Made by a program: the position numbers and the translations under genes. The notes below the pieces were generated by a model. The model was not told where the DNA came from, searched no databases, and saw only the letters and a program-made list of their open reading frames with translations. A DNA stretch of 64,000 bases from Burkholderia sp. WAC0059 (GTDB lineage: Bacteria; Pseudomonadota; Gammaproteobacteria; Burkholderiales; Burkholderiaceae): positions 1 through 64,000 of the forward strand of contig NZ_PNEO01000005.1 in assembly GCF_002870125.1 (NCBI RefSeq), given 5' to 3'. Positions 45,694 to 55,391 of the stretch are shown here, piece after piece; positions within the stretch are counted from its first letter, which is position 1; each line of letters opens with the position of its first letter.

Positions 45694-47472
45694 TCACTGA
45701 GTGTCCAGACAAGGCGCCGTTGCCAGTTTTGCCGTGACTTCCTCCGTCAAGAACGGAGACGGTAGCGTAAACGATTGCCCCGACGGCGCGTGATGGAACG
45801 GTGCGTGGAACAAATGGACCTGCTTCCGCGCGCGTGTCACAGCAACATAGAAAAGCCGCCTCTCCTCGGCAACATCACCGCGTTTCATCTCTCGGTAGAA
45901 CGGAATTGATCCCTCCGTTACACCGAGCACGATAACGTGCTCCCATTCGTCACCTTTCGCGCCGTGGATTGTCGACGTGACGATCTTTGCCCGCTGTGAC
46001 AGTGCAAGCACGTGTGAGCGCAGTTGCGCAACGTTCTCGAACTGCCGACTCACGCTTTGCCAGCGACCCAATTCAGCCGCCAGATTCTTCGGAGCAATTC
46101 CGGCAGCCCGAGCAAGACGCAGATAGATGCGGACAGCCAACACGTAGCGGCCCTCGAACGACGGAGTGCGGGCCGCCTTCGCAAGCGCGCGCAGACATTC
46201 GTTGATCACAGCCTGCCTTACGTTTGAGTCAACGATGCGACGAAGTTGGCGAGCATGCCACTCCCGCCTCGGCCTCCGCCCGGCGTTCGCCGTACCGATA
46301 CAAGACAGCACCAGCTTTAGCAGGTCGAGCACCTTGAACACGTGCGCGTACTGCCGCTCGCTGAACCGGGACTCCGTTTCGAACTCTGCCGCGAGCAATG
46401 CCTGCTCTATCAAGCGGACCTGCGCTTTCGTGCGGCCGAGCACAGCGATATGATTAGCTTCGACTCCGCCGCCGATAAGTTGGCTGACCAGACCGACAAC
46501 CGCATCTTCCTGTTCGATAGCGGAAACGCAACGCACGAGTGACGGCGTGACACCGTGACGGCTCCCTGATACGCGATACTTGCCTTGACTCAGGACGGCG
46601 TTCGCAAGAGCCGCATTTTCTTGGGTGAGCCGGAACGAGCGCGTCAGTCCCAGTGTCACGGCGTCACGGATCACCACGCTGGAGACCCGTACCTTTCCGC
46701 CGATAAAGCCATACACGGCCTGCTTCGGGTCGCCGAACAGCATGATATTCGGAGTTCGTTCGGCAAGCGTGGCGAGAAGCCGTGCCTGCTCCGCGCTCAT
46801 GTCCTGAGCTTCGTCAACGAGCACATAGCGGTACGGCAGGGAGGCCGCTCCGAGCATCGCGTTTGCTCGACGCAGCATGGCCGGATAGTCGATGCCGCCA
46901 GTGCGCTCGACCATCTTGTCGTAGGCAACGCGAATCGAGCGGAGTTCTGGCAGCACTGCTGCATAGTCCGAAAAGCCTGATTCTTCATCGCGAGCGAGGC
47001 GCGCGGCCAGTTCATCGCTGCCGTTGCAACGCGTGACAAAGTCGGCAAGCCGCCCCGCTTCATACCGCGAGGCGAGGTCGATACCGCTCTTTAGCCTCAC
47101 GCTACGTCGTGTCTTCGGACAACGCTTGATCGTTTGCCGCAGCAGATCGAGGCTGCGCTTCGGTGTGAGCAACATCGGCATCTGCGATCTTGCCCGTGCC
47201 GTGCTGCGCACGATGCCGAAACCGAAAGCGTGGAACGTCTTTGCCATCACGCCGGGCGGCAGGCGTTCGTTCAATACGCTCACTGCCTTGTCCGAAAAGG
47301 TCAACACGAGAATATGCTCAGGGCGCACACCGCGATCAAGCAAACGACGAACCCGCGCGCAGAGCGTTTCGGTCTTGCCGCTTCCGGGGCTCGCCCAAAC
47401 AACTACGCGCTGAGCCGTCGTGTTGATGATCGCCAGTTGTTCCTGTGTGTACTTGAAATTTTTCACGATCAT
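45694..47472 (-). CDS. UvrD/Rep-type superfamily 1 helicase
   Basis: A 592-residue ATP-dependent DNA helicase. Walker A is ASPGSGKT (27-34), motif Ia contains LTFSDKAVS, motif II is VDEAQD (219-224), motif III FGDPKQAVYGF, motif V ITSTIHGAKGDEW-like (here VTSTIHGAKGDEWEHV) and motif VI VAVTRARK. It is shorter than housekeeping UvrD/Rep (about 670-720). There is no nuclease domain and no partner nuclease gene beside it. The ATG at 47472 is taken; the TTG nine codons earlier is less likely. It may serve island replication or defence. Confidence 0.9.
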   Translation of the reverse strand: MIVKNFKYTQEQLAIINTTAQRVVVWASPGSGKTETLCARVRRLLDRGVRPEHILVLTFSDKAVSVLNERLPPGVMAKTFHAFGFGIVRSTARARSQMPMLLTPKRSLDLLRQTIKRCPKTRRSVRLKSGIDLASRYEAGRLADFVTRCNGSDELAARLARDEESGFSDYAAVLPELRSIRVAYDKMVERTGGIDYPAMLRRANAMLGAASLPYRYVLVDEAQDMSAEQARLLATLAERTPNIMLFGDPKQAVYGFIGGKVRVSSVVIRDAVTLGLTRSFRLTQENAALANAVLSQGKYRVSGSRHGVTPSLVRCVSAIEQEDAVVGLVSQLIGGGVEANHIAVLGRTKAQVRLIEQALLAAEFETESRFSERQYAHVFKVLDLLKLVLSCIGTANAGRRPRREWHARQLRRIVDSNVRQAVINECLRALAKAARTPSFEGRYVLAVRIYLRLARAAGIAPKNLAAELGRWQSVSRQFENVAQLRSHVLALSQRAKIVTSTIHGAKGDEWEHVIVLGVTEGSIPFYREMKRGDVAEERRLFYVAVTRARKQVHLFHAPFHHAPSGQSFTLPSPFLTEEVTAKLATAPCLDTQ

Positions 47473-47701
47473 TGCCTGCGACACGTGACAGCGTGACAAG
47501 CATTCCGGTTGCTGCAGAACGGGCTGGAAGGTTGCGAAAATTCCGGTCGAAAATCAGGCCAGAAAGCAGCGTAAGAATGCAAGAAAACGCTATACGTGTC
47601 GATGAAAATGGGTTGAGAGATGGGCGGGAAGTGAGGAAGGGGAAGGGAATATATAGGAAACATTTGGGAGATATATCATTGCCTCTTGCAGCCCCTTCCT
47701 G

Positions 47702-48577
47702 TCACGTCGTCACTTCGCCGATGAACGGCGCATTGTCGATACTCGTCACGAGGTCGCTGATGATCGGGTTCTCGCGCCAGCAATCCTGCAGTACGAGCGC
47801 ATCGCCGTGCCGGTAGCGATCAAGCAGACGGTTAGCGCGCTTCGTCAGTGCCGTGTCCGAGACGTTCGCTTTATCCGGCGCAAGGCGGTAGCCAAGTTCG
47901 ACCTTCTTCGGCAACTTGTACAGTGGAAAGTTTGCGCGCCAGAATGCGTGGTGGTCGAAGTCGATGCAGTCGGACAGACTGAGCAGACCGTGCTGCGCCA
48001 GCGTCTCGATACCCTGAAACCGGTATTCAAGATGGCAGCACGGCTGGTCGAGGCCGCGGGCTGGCCAAAGCTTGCTGACCCGGTCCGCGTACATGACGAC
48101 GTTGGTTCCGGTCTTTGTGCCGTCATGCGATGCGCGCCGAGCGAAGTAAGCCGTACCCTCCTTGAACTTTACGGGCTGACGCATGTACTGCACGCGGAAA
48201 TGTTCCAAGACGAAGTCGTAGATGACTTTGGCGTCGTCGTAGTTGTTCGTCAGCCAGTCGAGCGCGGGTTCTGCGTAACGGACACAGGTGCTGCGGCGCG
48301 GCCCGAGCGCGGCTTGCAGTTCGATCAGCGCGCAACGGCTGGGCTGAAGGATTTTGATTTCCGTTTGCCATTCGGGGTTAAATTTCAGAGAGCGGCCACT
48401 TCGCATCACCAGCTTTCGGCAGTGCGGCTCGATTACGTGCACCGGAATGTCGGGCGCGGGATGGTTGATCCAGAGCGTAAGGCGGTCGAAGCCGCTAACG
48501 GCGCGCTCGAAAGCATCGAGTGCTTCGCGAGTTTCTCTCGGCTCCTTGGTGGGTAGTTTCACTTTGGTCGATTTCAT
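47702..48577 (-). CDS. Hypothetical protein, possibly replication-initiator-like
   Basis: A 291-residue protein, rich in aromatic and charged residues. A central block (TNVVMYADRVSKLWP, then CCHLEYRFQGIETL) resembles segments of Rep proteins from filamentous phages and similar elements, but I cannot see the catalytic tyrosine motif with confidence. No membrane helix or signal peptide. The ATG at 48577 (MKSTKVKLPTKEPRE) is chosen over a longer frame. It follows a 536-residue unknown gene and AlpA on the same strand, so it may be part of the island's replication or control module. Confidence 0.55.
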   Translation of the reverse strand: MKSTKVKLPTKEPRETREALDAFERAVSGFDRLTLWINHPAPDIPVHVIEPHCRKLVMRSGRSLKFNPEWQTEIKILQPSRCALIELQAALGPRRSTCVRYAEPALDWLTNNYDDAKVIYDFVLEHFRVQYMRQPVKFKEGTAYFARRASHDGTKTGTNVVMYADRVSKLWPARGLDQPCCHLEYRFQGIETLAQHGLLSLSDCIDFDHHAFWRANFPLYKLPKKVELGYRLAPDKANVSDTALTKRANRLLDRYRHGDALVLQDCWRENPIISDLVTSIDNAPFIGEVTT

Positions 48578-48684
48578 GGCGTGACGGGAGCCGCAGCGGC
48601 GACGCGTGATGAGCACGGAACCGCGCGCGGCATGGAGCAGGATCGAATGAGAAGCGGGCGGTCGTGGGCCGCCCGCGCGGATGA

Positions 48685-50295
48685 CTACAGCGCGCGCAGA
48701 ACCGCAGCGTCAATGGCATAGAAGCGCGTCTGCTTGCCGTCAACACGCACCTGGTACTGCGCCCCGTCGCCGTTCGTCACGAGCAGCTTGCGCTTGCGAA
48801 GGGCGTCGAGAACTCGCGCTTTATCGAGGTGGCCGACGACCAACGTGTCGAAGCTGCCGGAGTCGATCAGCATCAGTTCGTTGCCGTTTATGGTCTTGAA
48901 GCGGACCTCGCGGTCATTGAACTTTGCGCGGTGATTCGGGGAGCCCGGGTGGAGCAACTTCTTTACAGCATCGACGACCTGTCGTTCGAAGGCCATTTCC
49001 CGTTGGCGGCGGTGATCTGCCCACTGATTCACGCACGCGTCCATGACTTCGTCGGCGGCTTTCTTGCTCCACGGGACGATGCCGAACTTGTGCCCGCACG
49101 TGAGCGCATAGCGCAACACGGCGAACGAGTCAACGGCGGCCGAAACGGCATCTTCGTTTTGCAGACTCTTCGCTATAGCTAGATAGCGTTCCACGAAGTT
49201 AGGCAGGTTCGTATCGGCGTTGCGAGAGACTGCATCTTGTTCGCGGACTACCGCTTCGATGTACGTCTCGACTGCACGGGCGTCGCAGGATGCCGTCGTA
49301 TCTGGCGAAGTTCGGGCGGGCTTGTTCGCCGCATCCGGACTTGCCGCGTCGATATGAATCTCGATGCAGCCGGGCGGCGGTATAGGCGACGCAAGGTTTC
49401 CGGGCGAGTCCGTCTCCGTCGTGAGGATTAGCGTAACCGGCGCGTGCGTGCGCTCGGTCTTGTTGTTGTGCCTTGTACCTTTTGTATCAGTTTCGAGCAG
49501 TGCTCGGGCCTGAGCGAATGCCTGCTTGCGCGACTTCTCGCTTACGAACTGGATAAGCACATCGCCCGAGTCCTTGCGGCGCGTATGCATGGTGGTGAGC
49601 GTGGTGCCGAACGCGAATTTCGCTAGTGTGGTGAGGCGTTTGGCCTCCAGAATCGGCACGCTGGATACGACTACCACGATGGGGCGACAGTCGAGCAGGT
49701 GTACCAACAGGCTCGCGCAGTGAGCCGCCGTCAGAATGAAGGTGGCCGGTGAGCGATCCTCCGCCAACGCCGCCAGTAGCTTGCTAGTGTCGGCGCTTTG
49801 CTTCGACTCGGGCACGATGCCGTCGGCGAAAATGGCGATCGGTCCCGACGACGCGTATGCCGTATTACCATAGCGATAGATCAGGCCCACATCGCAACCA
49901 CGCGACCAGCCACACGGTACGTCATACATGCCGGTGACCAAAGTCGATTTATCGGCAACGGCTGCCAGCACCGAATCGTCGGGCACCACGGCGGGCGGGA
50001 CGCCTGCCTTGACCAGCGCATCGCGAGCGCGCTTGATCGAAGCGAACACGCGCGTCTCCACGAGGCGGCGGGCATGGTAGCCGGAGCCGTGATCGAAGTC
50101 GAAGACGTGACACGGTCGCTGGCCGTGCAGGTTGTACGCGGTGGCGACCATTTCGAAAGTAGGTGGCTGTGCGGCTTGCGCAGAGCCCGCGTTTTCCGGC
50201 TGTTCGGCATAGTCGTCGGTGCGCGATTCCGGTACCGGCTCGAGATTACCCCGTGCTTCCGCATCGAGTGGGTCGGGTTTGATCGGGTCGCTCAT
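48685..50295 (-). CDS. Large hypothetical protein next to AlpA
   Basis: A 536-residue protein I do not recognise. The N terminus (1-45) is acidic and disordered. About 47-240 appears as an alpha/beta domain with hydrophobic strands (IVVVVSSVPILEAKRL, TFILTAAHCASLLVHLL) reminiscent of the first half of DUF927/primase-helicase-like proteins of P4-type elements. The last 90 residues look like a winged helix (LDKARVLDALRKRKLLVTNG). It overlaps alpA by 4 bases (ATGA). A role in island replication is a guess. Confidence 0.6.
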   Translation of the reverse strand: MSDPIKPDPLDAEARGNLEPVPESRTDDYAEQPENAGSAQAAQPPTFEMVATAYNLHGQRPCHVFDFDHGSGYHARRLVETRVFASIKRARDALVKAGVPPAVVPDDSVLAAVADKSTLVTGMYDVPCGWSRGCDVGLIYRYGNTAYASSGPIAIFADGIVPESKQSADTSKLLAALAEDRSPATFILTAAHCASLLVHLLDCRPIVVVVSSVPILEAKRLTTLAKFAFGTTLTTMHTRRKDSGDVLIQFVSEKSRKQAFAQARALLETDTKGTRHNNKTERTHAPVTLILTTETDSPGNLASPIPPPGCIEIHIDAASPDAANKPARTSPDTTASCDARAVETYIEAVVREQDAVSRNADTNLPNFVERYLAIAKSLQNEDAVSAAVDSFAVLRYALTCGHKFGIVPWSKKAADEVMDACVNQWADHRRQREMAFERQVVDAVKKLLHPGSPNHRAKFNDREVRFKTINGNELMLIDSGSFDTLVVGHLDKARVLDALRKRKLLVTNGDGAQYQVRVDGKQTRFYAIDAAVLRAL

Positions 50296-50717
50296 TGCTC
50301 ATCCTCGCCAAGCGAAGCGAGGTGGCGTGCGATGTCCGACAGTTTCCAGCCGCGTGCGCGCGGACCGAGAGCGACTGAGCGCGGCAAGAGCCCCGCCTTT
50401 TGCCATGCATAAGCAGTCGTACGGCTGATCTGGAAGATGGCGAGCAGCTCCGGGAGGCGAACGATGCGGTCGGCGGTGGGCAACGGCAAGGACGGATTGC
50501 CAGACGTCGTTTCACGCACGCCTGCAGAAGCTACGGACGTGCGCGCGGCGAGTTGACGGCGTGCCGTACGCGACAAGTCGTCGTATGTCACTTGACGATT
50601 GATCGTCTCGCCGCTAGACGACTGCGCTGGCTGCACGTCGCCCACGAGGACAGAGGAATCAAGATAGGTAGGGGCCGCGCTGGTCGGCGGTCGCCCGAGA
50701 GAATTTTTGGAACCCAT
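50292..50717 (-). CDS. alpA: AlpA family phage regulatory protein
   Basis: A 141-residue protein with a C-terminal AlpA helix-turn-helix: RIVRLPELLAIFQISRTTAY then AWQKAGLLPRSVALGPRARG and WKLSDIARHLASL (about 84-136). Residues 1-80 are an unrelated low-complexity extension; typical AlpA is about 70 residues. AlpA proteins activate integrase or excision genes of P4-like elements. It sits 370 bases from the integrase and overlaps the next gene, so it is probably the island's switch. Confidence 0.85.
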   Translation of the reverse strand: MGSKNSLGRPPTSAAPTYLDSSVLVGDVQPAQSSSGETINRQVTYDDLSRTARRQLAARTSVASAGVRETTSGNPSLPLPTADRIVRLPELLAIFQISRTTAYAWQKAGLLPRSVALGPRARGWKLSDIARHLASLGEDEQ

Positions 50718-51083
50718 GGCAAACAGTCTGAGTGGAGGTTCGGCTCAAAAATAATCCAGACGCTGAGAAGTCCTTTATCGACCATCACACACCAAGCCAC
50801 ACGAACATGAGGCTGATATGCGAGCGCGTCTGGGCGCATATGGTGCTGCACACCTGCGAGCATGAATTCGCTAAAACAGGTGGTGATAAAGGGCTTCTGA
50901 GGCCTGAAATACTTTGCCCGACCCGATTTCCAAACTGCAGGGTTCTCAACATCGGTCGTATCCACTGACGACCGCGTTAGGCAGGGTTAGGACTGTATCA
51001 GTTTTTAAGATGCGCGTAATCCTGCCGAAACCCGACCGGCTGGTCGGGTATTGGTGGACTGAAATTGGGGCATGGTAGGGAGC
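50718..51083. other. Gap between alpA and the integrase gene
   Basis: About 366 bases. It contains the alpA promoter region and the 3' side of the integrase gene. A frame at 50588-50965 (minus) overlaps alpA and has no support. Nothing else is evident. Confidence 0.45.
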
Positions 51084-52433
51084 TTAGGTCGTGGTTGTTC
51101 CGGCTAAAGCTTGGAGACGCTGCCCCAAGACGTGCCATGCGTGCTCCATTTCCTCGGCATAGTCGTGCTGCAGGTAGACCCGATCAAGCTTGTCCGCCCG
51201 CGCATGGTTGAGGCAGCGATGAACAATGCTTTCCGCGATGCCGAGACTCTGCATCAGCGTTCCGCAGGTTCGCCGCAGATCGTGGCATTTCCATTGCCCA
51301 CCTTCAAGTAGTAATGCGCTCGTGTGCTCGGTCCGGCCAGGCAAGGGCTCGCGATTCGGACGCTGTCGATCTGCCAGAGCTTTCCCGACCGTCTGGTTGT
51401 TCAGCGCAGTGCGGTAGTCTCGGCTAGACGGGAATACAAATTCGCTTTGCTGGTCTTCCGGGAGTTTTTCGCGCCAATCCCATAACGCAGCAAAATGCGA
51501 ATGCGTGAAATCCGACATTCGCACATTGTGCGTAACGCCAGACTTCGCGTTTTCGGCTGGGATGAGCCAAGACTTGCTGTCGAGGTCAACATGCTTCCAG
51601 CACGCAGCGACAGTCTCTCCTACGCGTGTCCCTGTCGACAACATAATCCAGATCGCGGAACGGATTGCGAGCGATAGTCCGGCGTTCGGCATGAGCTGAA
51701 CAAGCGTTTTGATTTCGGCCTCGCTGAGAACTCTATCGCGTTCATTGTCGCGAACTGGGTCGTAGTTACCACTTACGATATCCTCGGGGCGGATGGCTAG
51801 GATATCGCTGCTTGCAAGGAGGCGCTTCCACGGCTGATTCTGGTCGCCCCAGCGAAACATCTGCTTCAGGTCGACCAGCAGGGCGGTCGCTTGCCTGTTT
51901 GCGCCGCGATTAGATATCTGGGTAAGGATCGGGCGGATGTCTGCAGCGTACAAATGCGTAAGTGCTTTGGCCCCGAGCTCGCCCAGTACAAATTTCGCAA
52001 ATGTTCGGGCGATCTCACTGCCACCGTCTTTCCGCCCGCGCTTGCCGCGCTTCGTTGCGATGGTTGGAAACCACGCGTCATACAAGTCTTGTACGGTTTT
52101 TGCCTCAGATTGTTGCTGTTCGCGCTGGCGACGTTGTACTTCGAGATCGTCTTTGACTTTCTGTTGATGGTCGACTCCGCTTCGCGCCAGTGCTCGAATA
52201 GCCGCTGCCTCATGCCTCGCATCGGCAAGCGATAGATTGGCAGCATCGGTGGTTGCGCCGTAGCGACGGGGCAACGTTATGGTTGTCTCCTTGCCGTCGA
52301 CGGAGTATTTGACTTGCCAGCTCTTCGTGCCGTCCGTTGCGACGCGAACCCGCAGGCCATCGCCATCCGGTAGGTAATAAGCCTTATCCTTTCTCTTAGC
52401 TAACTCAATCGCCCGTACTGTAAGCTTTCCCAT
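51084..52433 (-). CDS. int: P4-type tyrosine integrase
   Basis: A 449-residue site-specific recombinase with an N-terminal DUF4102 arm-binding domain (about 1-90), a core-binding domain (about 112-210) and a catalytic domain. Catalytic residues are Arg270 (STGTRVGE), His384 and Arg387 (CHDLRRTCGT), His410 (CLNH) and Tyr420 (DRVYLQHDY). It lies 171 bases from attR and reads away from it. It would integrate and excise the island at tRNA-Pro. Confidence 0.95.
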   Translation of the reverse strand: MGKLTVRAIELAKRKDKAYYLPDGDGLRVRVATDGTKSWQVKYSVDGKETTITLPRRYGATTDAANLSLADARHEAAAIRALARSGVDHQQKVKDDLEVQRRQREQQQSEAKTVQDLYDAWFPTIATKRGKRGRKDGGSEIARTFAKFVLGELGAKALTHLYAADIRPILTQISNRGANRQATALLVDLKQMFRWGDQNQPWKRLLASSDILAIRPEDIVSGNYDPVRDNERDRVLSEAEIKTLVQLMPNAGLSLAIRSAIWIMLSTGTRVGETVAACWKHVDLDSKSWLIPAENAKSGVTHNVRMSDFTHSHFAALWDWREKLPEDQQSEFVFPSSRDYRTALNNQTVGKALADRQRPNREPLPGRTEHTSALLLEGGQWKCHDLRRTCGTLMQSLGIAESIVHRCLNHARADKLDRVYLQHDYAEEMEHAWHVLGQRLQALAGTTTT

Positions 52434-52604
52434 GACTCTATGGTGGCCGGCTGTTGCGTTACCGGTATGTTACCGGAGAAGCGCAGAATTTAGCCGAATT
52501 TCACGACCCACTATCGTACGATCCCTAATAAAAAATTAAGTATAATCAACAGTATTTTTGGGGTTGGCGTACTTTGCCGAACGTAACCGACCTATGTGGA
52601 AATA

Positions 52605-52651
52605 GATTTGGGATCAGAGGGTCGTAGGTTCGAATCCTATCGCTCCGACCA
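52605..52651 (+). repeat. attR, right 47-bp direct repeat
   Basis: An exact copy of the last 47 bases of tRNA-Pro (33132-33178). It contains no full tRNA; the sequence before it is island DNA. Confidence 0.93.
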
Positions 52652-52673
52652 GTAGAATCGAATCAAGCCCTTG

Positions 52674-52699
52674 GCCCCGTCATTGCGACGGGGCTTTTT
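52674..52699 (+). terminator. Original tRNA-Pro terminator, displaced by the island
   Basis: GCCCCGTC (52674-52681) pairs with GACGGGGC (52687-52694), followed by TTTTT. It lies 22 bases past the tRNA-like repeat, the normal distance for a tRNA terminator, but now 19.5 kb from the tRNA gene. Confidence 0.88.
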
Positions 52700-53407
52700 G
52701 CTTTCTGGGAGCCGTGCAGACAGACAATTTCAGGCAATACCCCCACCCGGGCGAAACCTCGACGCCACGCGATGCCCCCATGACGATCCCGAGCACTCCG
52801 GCGATATGCCTACGCAGCATATTGCCGCCCCGGCCACACCGCGCCCCGCAATTCAGCAACCTTGTCGGCAATCTTCAGAATTTCGCCCAATCGATGAGTT
52901 CACGTTATCCTCGCCACTGGGCTACGCCTGTCTGAGACCGACTCCCACTCAGCCACGCCTGATGTGTGAACACGTTCCGGAGTGGTACTGGCCAAGGCTG
53001 TACGTCCCGTCATCGCAATTCGCGGTCGTGCCAATCGGCTCCTTGCCGCTTCGGAGATGCGCCGGCGAGTGAACGAGGCGCCCGTCTCACGGTTCACGTA
53101 GTGACAGTGCTCCTGTACGGGACTCGTCGGGAGAAGATGGCCAGTAAGCATGCGCGGCGCCAGCGATGACCAGCGTCAGCACAACCCAATCTCGATGAAA
53201 ATGACCTGTCGTCGCAATGCACATGTTGTCGACGTGATCTGTAGCAGAATTTTCAATCAATCGGACAGTGAGTTGGGTATCGACACGGACCGTCGCTGGG
53301 GATTGATATCGATGCGCACGATGGAACCCGGAGAACTGACAAACTGACGCGTGGGTTTGACAAGCCCCAGGCATTCCTGCATATGCACAATTAACGATCG
53401 TCTGCCA
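52700..53407. other. Non-coding region right of the island
   Basis: About 700 bases with no gene I can support. Short frames on both strands look like eroded coding DNA with mixed composition. No repeats of note. Confidence 0.45.
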
Positions 53408-54481
53408 TCAAGGCTCCCGGTTTCGCCTGCCAGCTAAAGCCGCTTTCAATTTCCGCAACGGTGCTGTGACACGCCAGCTAGTCGAAGCATGCAATGCAGA
53501 CAAGCTTTTCTGAAGCTCGTCGATTCTTTCATTGCGGACGCCGAGCTGTTCGTCTTTGTTGCGAAGCTGCTCCTGGAGTGCCCCAAGCTTTTCTTCGATT
53601 ATCCATAGCCGCTCTTCCCTGCTACGTATTTCCTCCTCGAGGCTATCTGCTGCCCTGATTAGTGGCGCCGGAAAGCGATAGACGAGATGCGGGTAAGCTT
53701 GTTCCGCGTGCAATCCGTTAGCCTGAACCATGTCCTCAACGGCCTCCAGTGCACCCAGACAAGTTGCCTGCAGAGGATCATCGAATGCGAGATACCCTCC
53801 GCAGGCATGCATCCTGGGTTGGATGACATCGATCGCAAATTTCACCGCTGAGTAGATATCGCAATCGATATGTGCAAGCATGACCGCGTCAATCGTCTCG
53901 AGTAATGCGGGCGCCGTGTCTTCGAACAACCCCTGTACAGGAATCAGGTTAGACAACTGGTGTTTTTCGGCAAATGCACGTAATGCGTCGATCGAGGTGT
54001 CGTTAAAGTCACCTGCAAGATGCAGATCGCGCGCGACGTCCGTCTCAGGCATTCCCTGGAAGGTATCGAGAGCGTAGATTCTTGCCGTCATGCCGAGCCG
54101 CCGCGCGACATTCGCCATGAAGATCGCCGAACCGCCTTTGTAGCTGCCGAACTCAACGATGTCGCCCTTGATATCCGCCAAGCCGTATTTCATGATCAGA
54201 AACAGATTCATGAGCTTGTGCTCAGTAACCAAGGTCAAATCTCTCGCTAGCTCTATGCTTTCCCTATAGACCGGGTCCTGTGCAACCGCTGGGGCAATCC
54301 CGACAGGAGAATAAAGCCCCCATGCCCGAATGTAGCCGGCTGTAACATTCCTGCCGCCGACGACATTTCTGGCCGTATTCGCATGAAGTCGACCAAGTGC
54401 ACGTTCGAGATCCGGACCATGTGGTTGATTCCGGAGAGGGTCAATTGCCTCGAGATAGGAATTCACTGTTTCCGTCACCAT
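53408..54481 (-). CDS. TylF/MycF-type O-methyltransferase with coiled-coil tail
   Basis: A 357-residue SAM-dependent methyltransferase. The SAM motif is IVEFGSYKGGSA (108-119). YALDTFQGMPETD is the second family block, and HIDCDIYSAVKFAIDVIQPR contains the metal/catalytic aspartates of TylF/MycF sugar O-methyltransferases. Residues about 283-335 form a coiled coil (EEEIRSREERLWIIEEKLGA and on), ending in STSWRVTAPLRKLK, a tail often found on proteins that act with glycosyltransferases. A sugar of a surface polysaccharide is the likely substrate. Confidence 0.85.
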   Translation of the reverse strand: MVTETVNSYLEAIDPLRNQPHGPDLERALGRLHANTARNVVGGRNVTAGYIRAWGLYSPVGIAPAVAQDPVYRESIELARDLTLVTEHKLMNLFLIMKYGLADIKGDIVEFGSYKGGSAIFMANVARRLGMTARIYALDTFQGMPETDVARDLHLAGDFNDTSIDALRAFAEKHQLSNLIPVQGLFEDTAPALLETIDAVMLAHIDCDIYSAVKFAIDVIQPRMHACGGYLAFDDPLQATCLGALEAVEDMVQANGLHAEQAYPHLVYRFPAPLIRAADSLEEEIRSREERLWIIEEKLGALQEQLRNKDEQLGVRNERIDELQKSLSALHASTSWRVTAPLRKLKAALAGRRNREP

Positions 54482-55391
54482 GAAAATGGGTTCAAAAAAA
54501 CTGCTCGATGCATAGAGAATAATCTATTAACGAGCCTGCTACGCAATTCCCCCGCATTCGTGACTGGCAATCCAGACGATCCGAGCCTGAAGAAGCACCC
54601 CAATCGGATGAATAAATTTCCGATTTTTTATCCATTACACAGTTTATAAGTACTCCATATACAAATAATTCCGCATAACGAATCATAAATAGAAATCCGT
54701 ATGCAAATGATTCGGCCGTACCCGCTACCCCCCACCGAAATACCCCGCCGCCTTGTCTGCATGATCAGAGTCAAGGAGGGCCTTGAGTTGAGCGATAAGG
54801 CGCAGCAATCCTCGTGTCCGAACCTGTATCCGGCAAGCGTTCACGATGCGTGAAGTGCAGGCGAGATCGATGCGCAGGCTGGATTGTAGGCCTGCCAGAA
54901 CTGCTGCCGCACGTCAAGGCATTGTATTGATGTTGCCTCGTCGTCGCATCGAGGATCGTCACCCAATGTACACGCCAGAAAGGTAACAGACGCCTTGCCG
55001 GTGGTGCTCCGGCTGCATGGGAGAAGAGGAAGGCCTATCGGAAGCGGATACACCGACTAGAGAACAGTGTATTCTGCTAAAACGCCAAATATGCAGCAGA
55101 AACGAATTTTGCCCTAAAATATTGGCAGGCTTTTACCTCCCCAGTAGTCGTTCGAAAGCCAGGCAAGAGGAGTCCAACGCGTCCATCCTGGCATGCAAAT
55201 GCCTGTGTAATGAGCACCTCGCATGCGGATGTGAACTCGACCCTTCCAGCCGTAAAACGGACCTTTGCTGTGAATCGTTCACCGAACCTCTTTCCGATGG
55301 ATTATTTGCTCGAAGATCCCACTGGTATTGCCATCCGGAATACATCCTTCCGGACCCTGCAGGCCAAGGCAATCTGACACGAAAATAGTCT
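54482..55391. other. Non-coding, eroded region
   Basis: About 900 bases, less GC-rich next to the methyltransferase. Frames on both strands are short and broken. I recognise no family. It may be decayed coding DNA from the same surface-modification cluster. Confidence 0.45.

Larger units (their letters stand above)
33132..52651. mobile_element. Integrative genomic island in tRNA-Pro
   Basis: The 47-bp end of tRNA-Pro (33132-33178) recurs exactly at 52605-52651. The unit between is about 19.5 kb, with a P4-type tyrosine integrase 171 bases from the right repeat. The content is accessory: recombinase, transporters, a reverse transcriptase operon, a helicase, AlpA and unrecognised genes. Several genes are less GC-rich than the flanking core. 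No conjugation or phage structural genes are seen, so movement would depend on another element. Confidence 0.93.

Noticed and set aside
55017..55388. Cysteine-rich 123-codon frame ahead of the sulfotransferase
   Set aside because: No ribosome site, no family resemblance, and composition like random AT-richer DNA.
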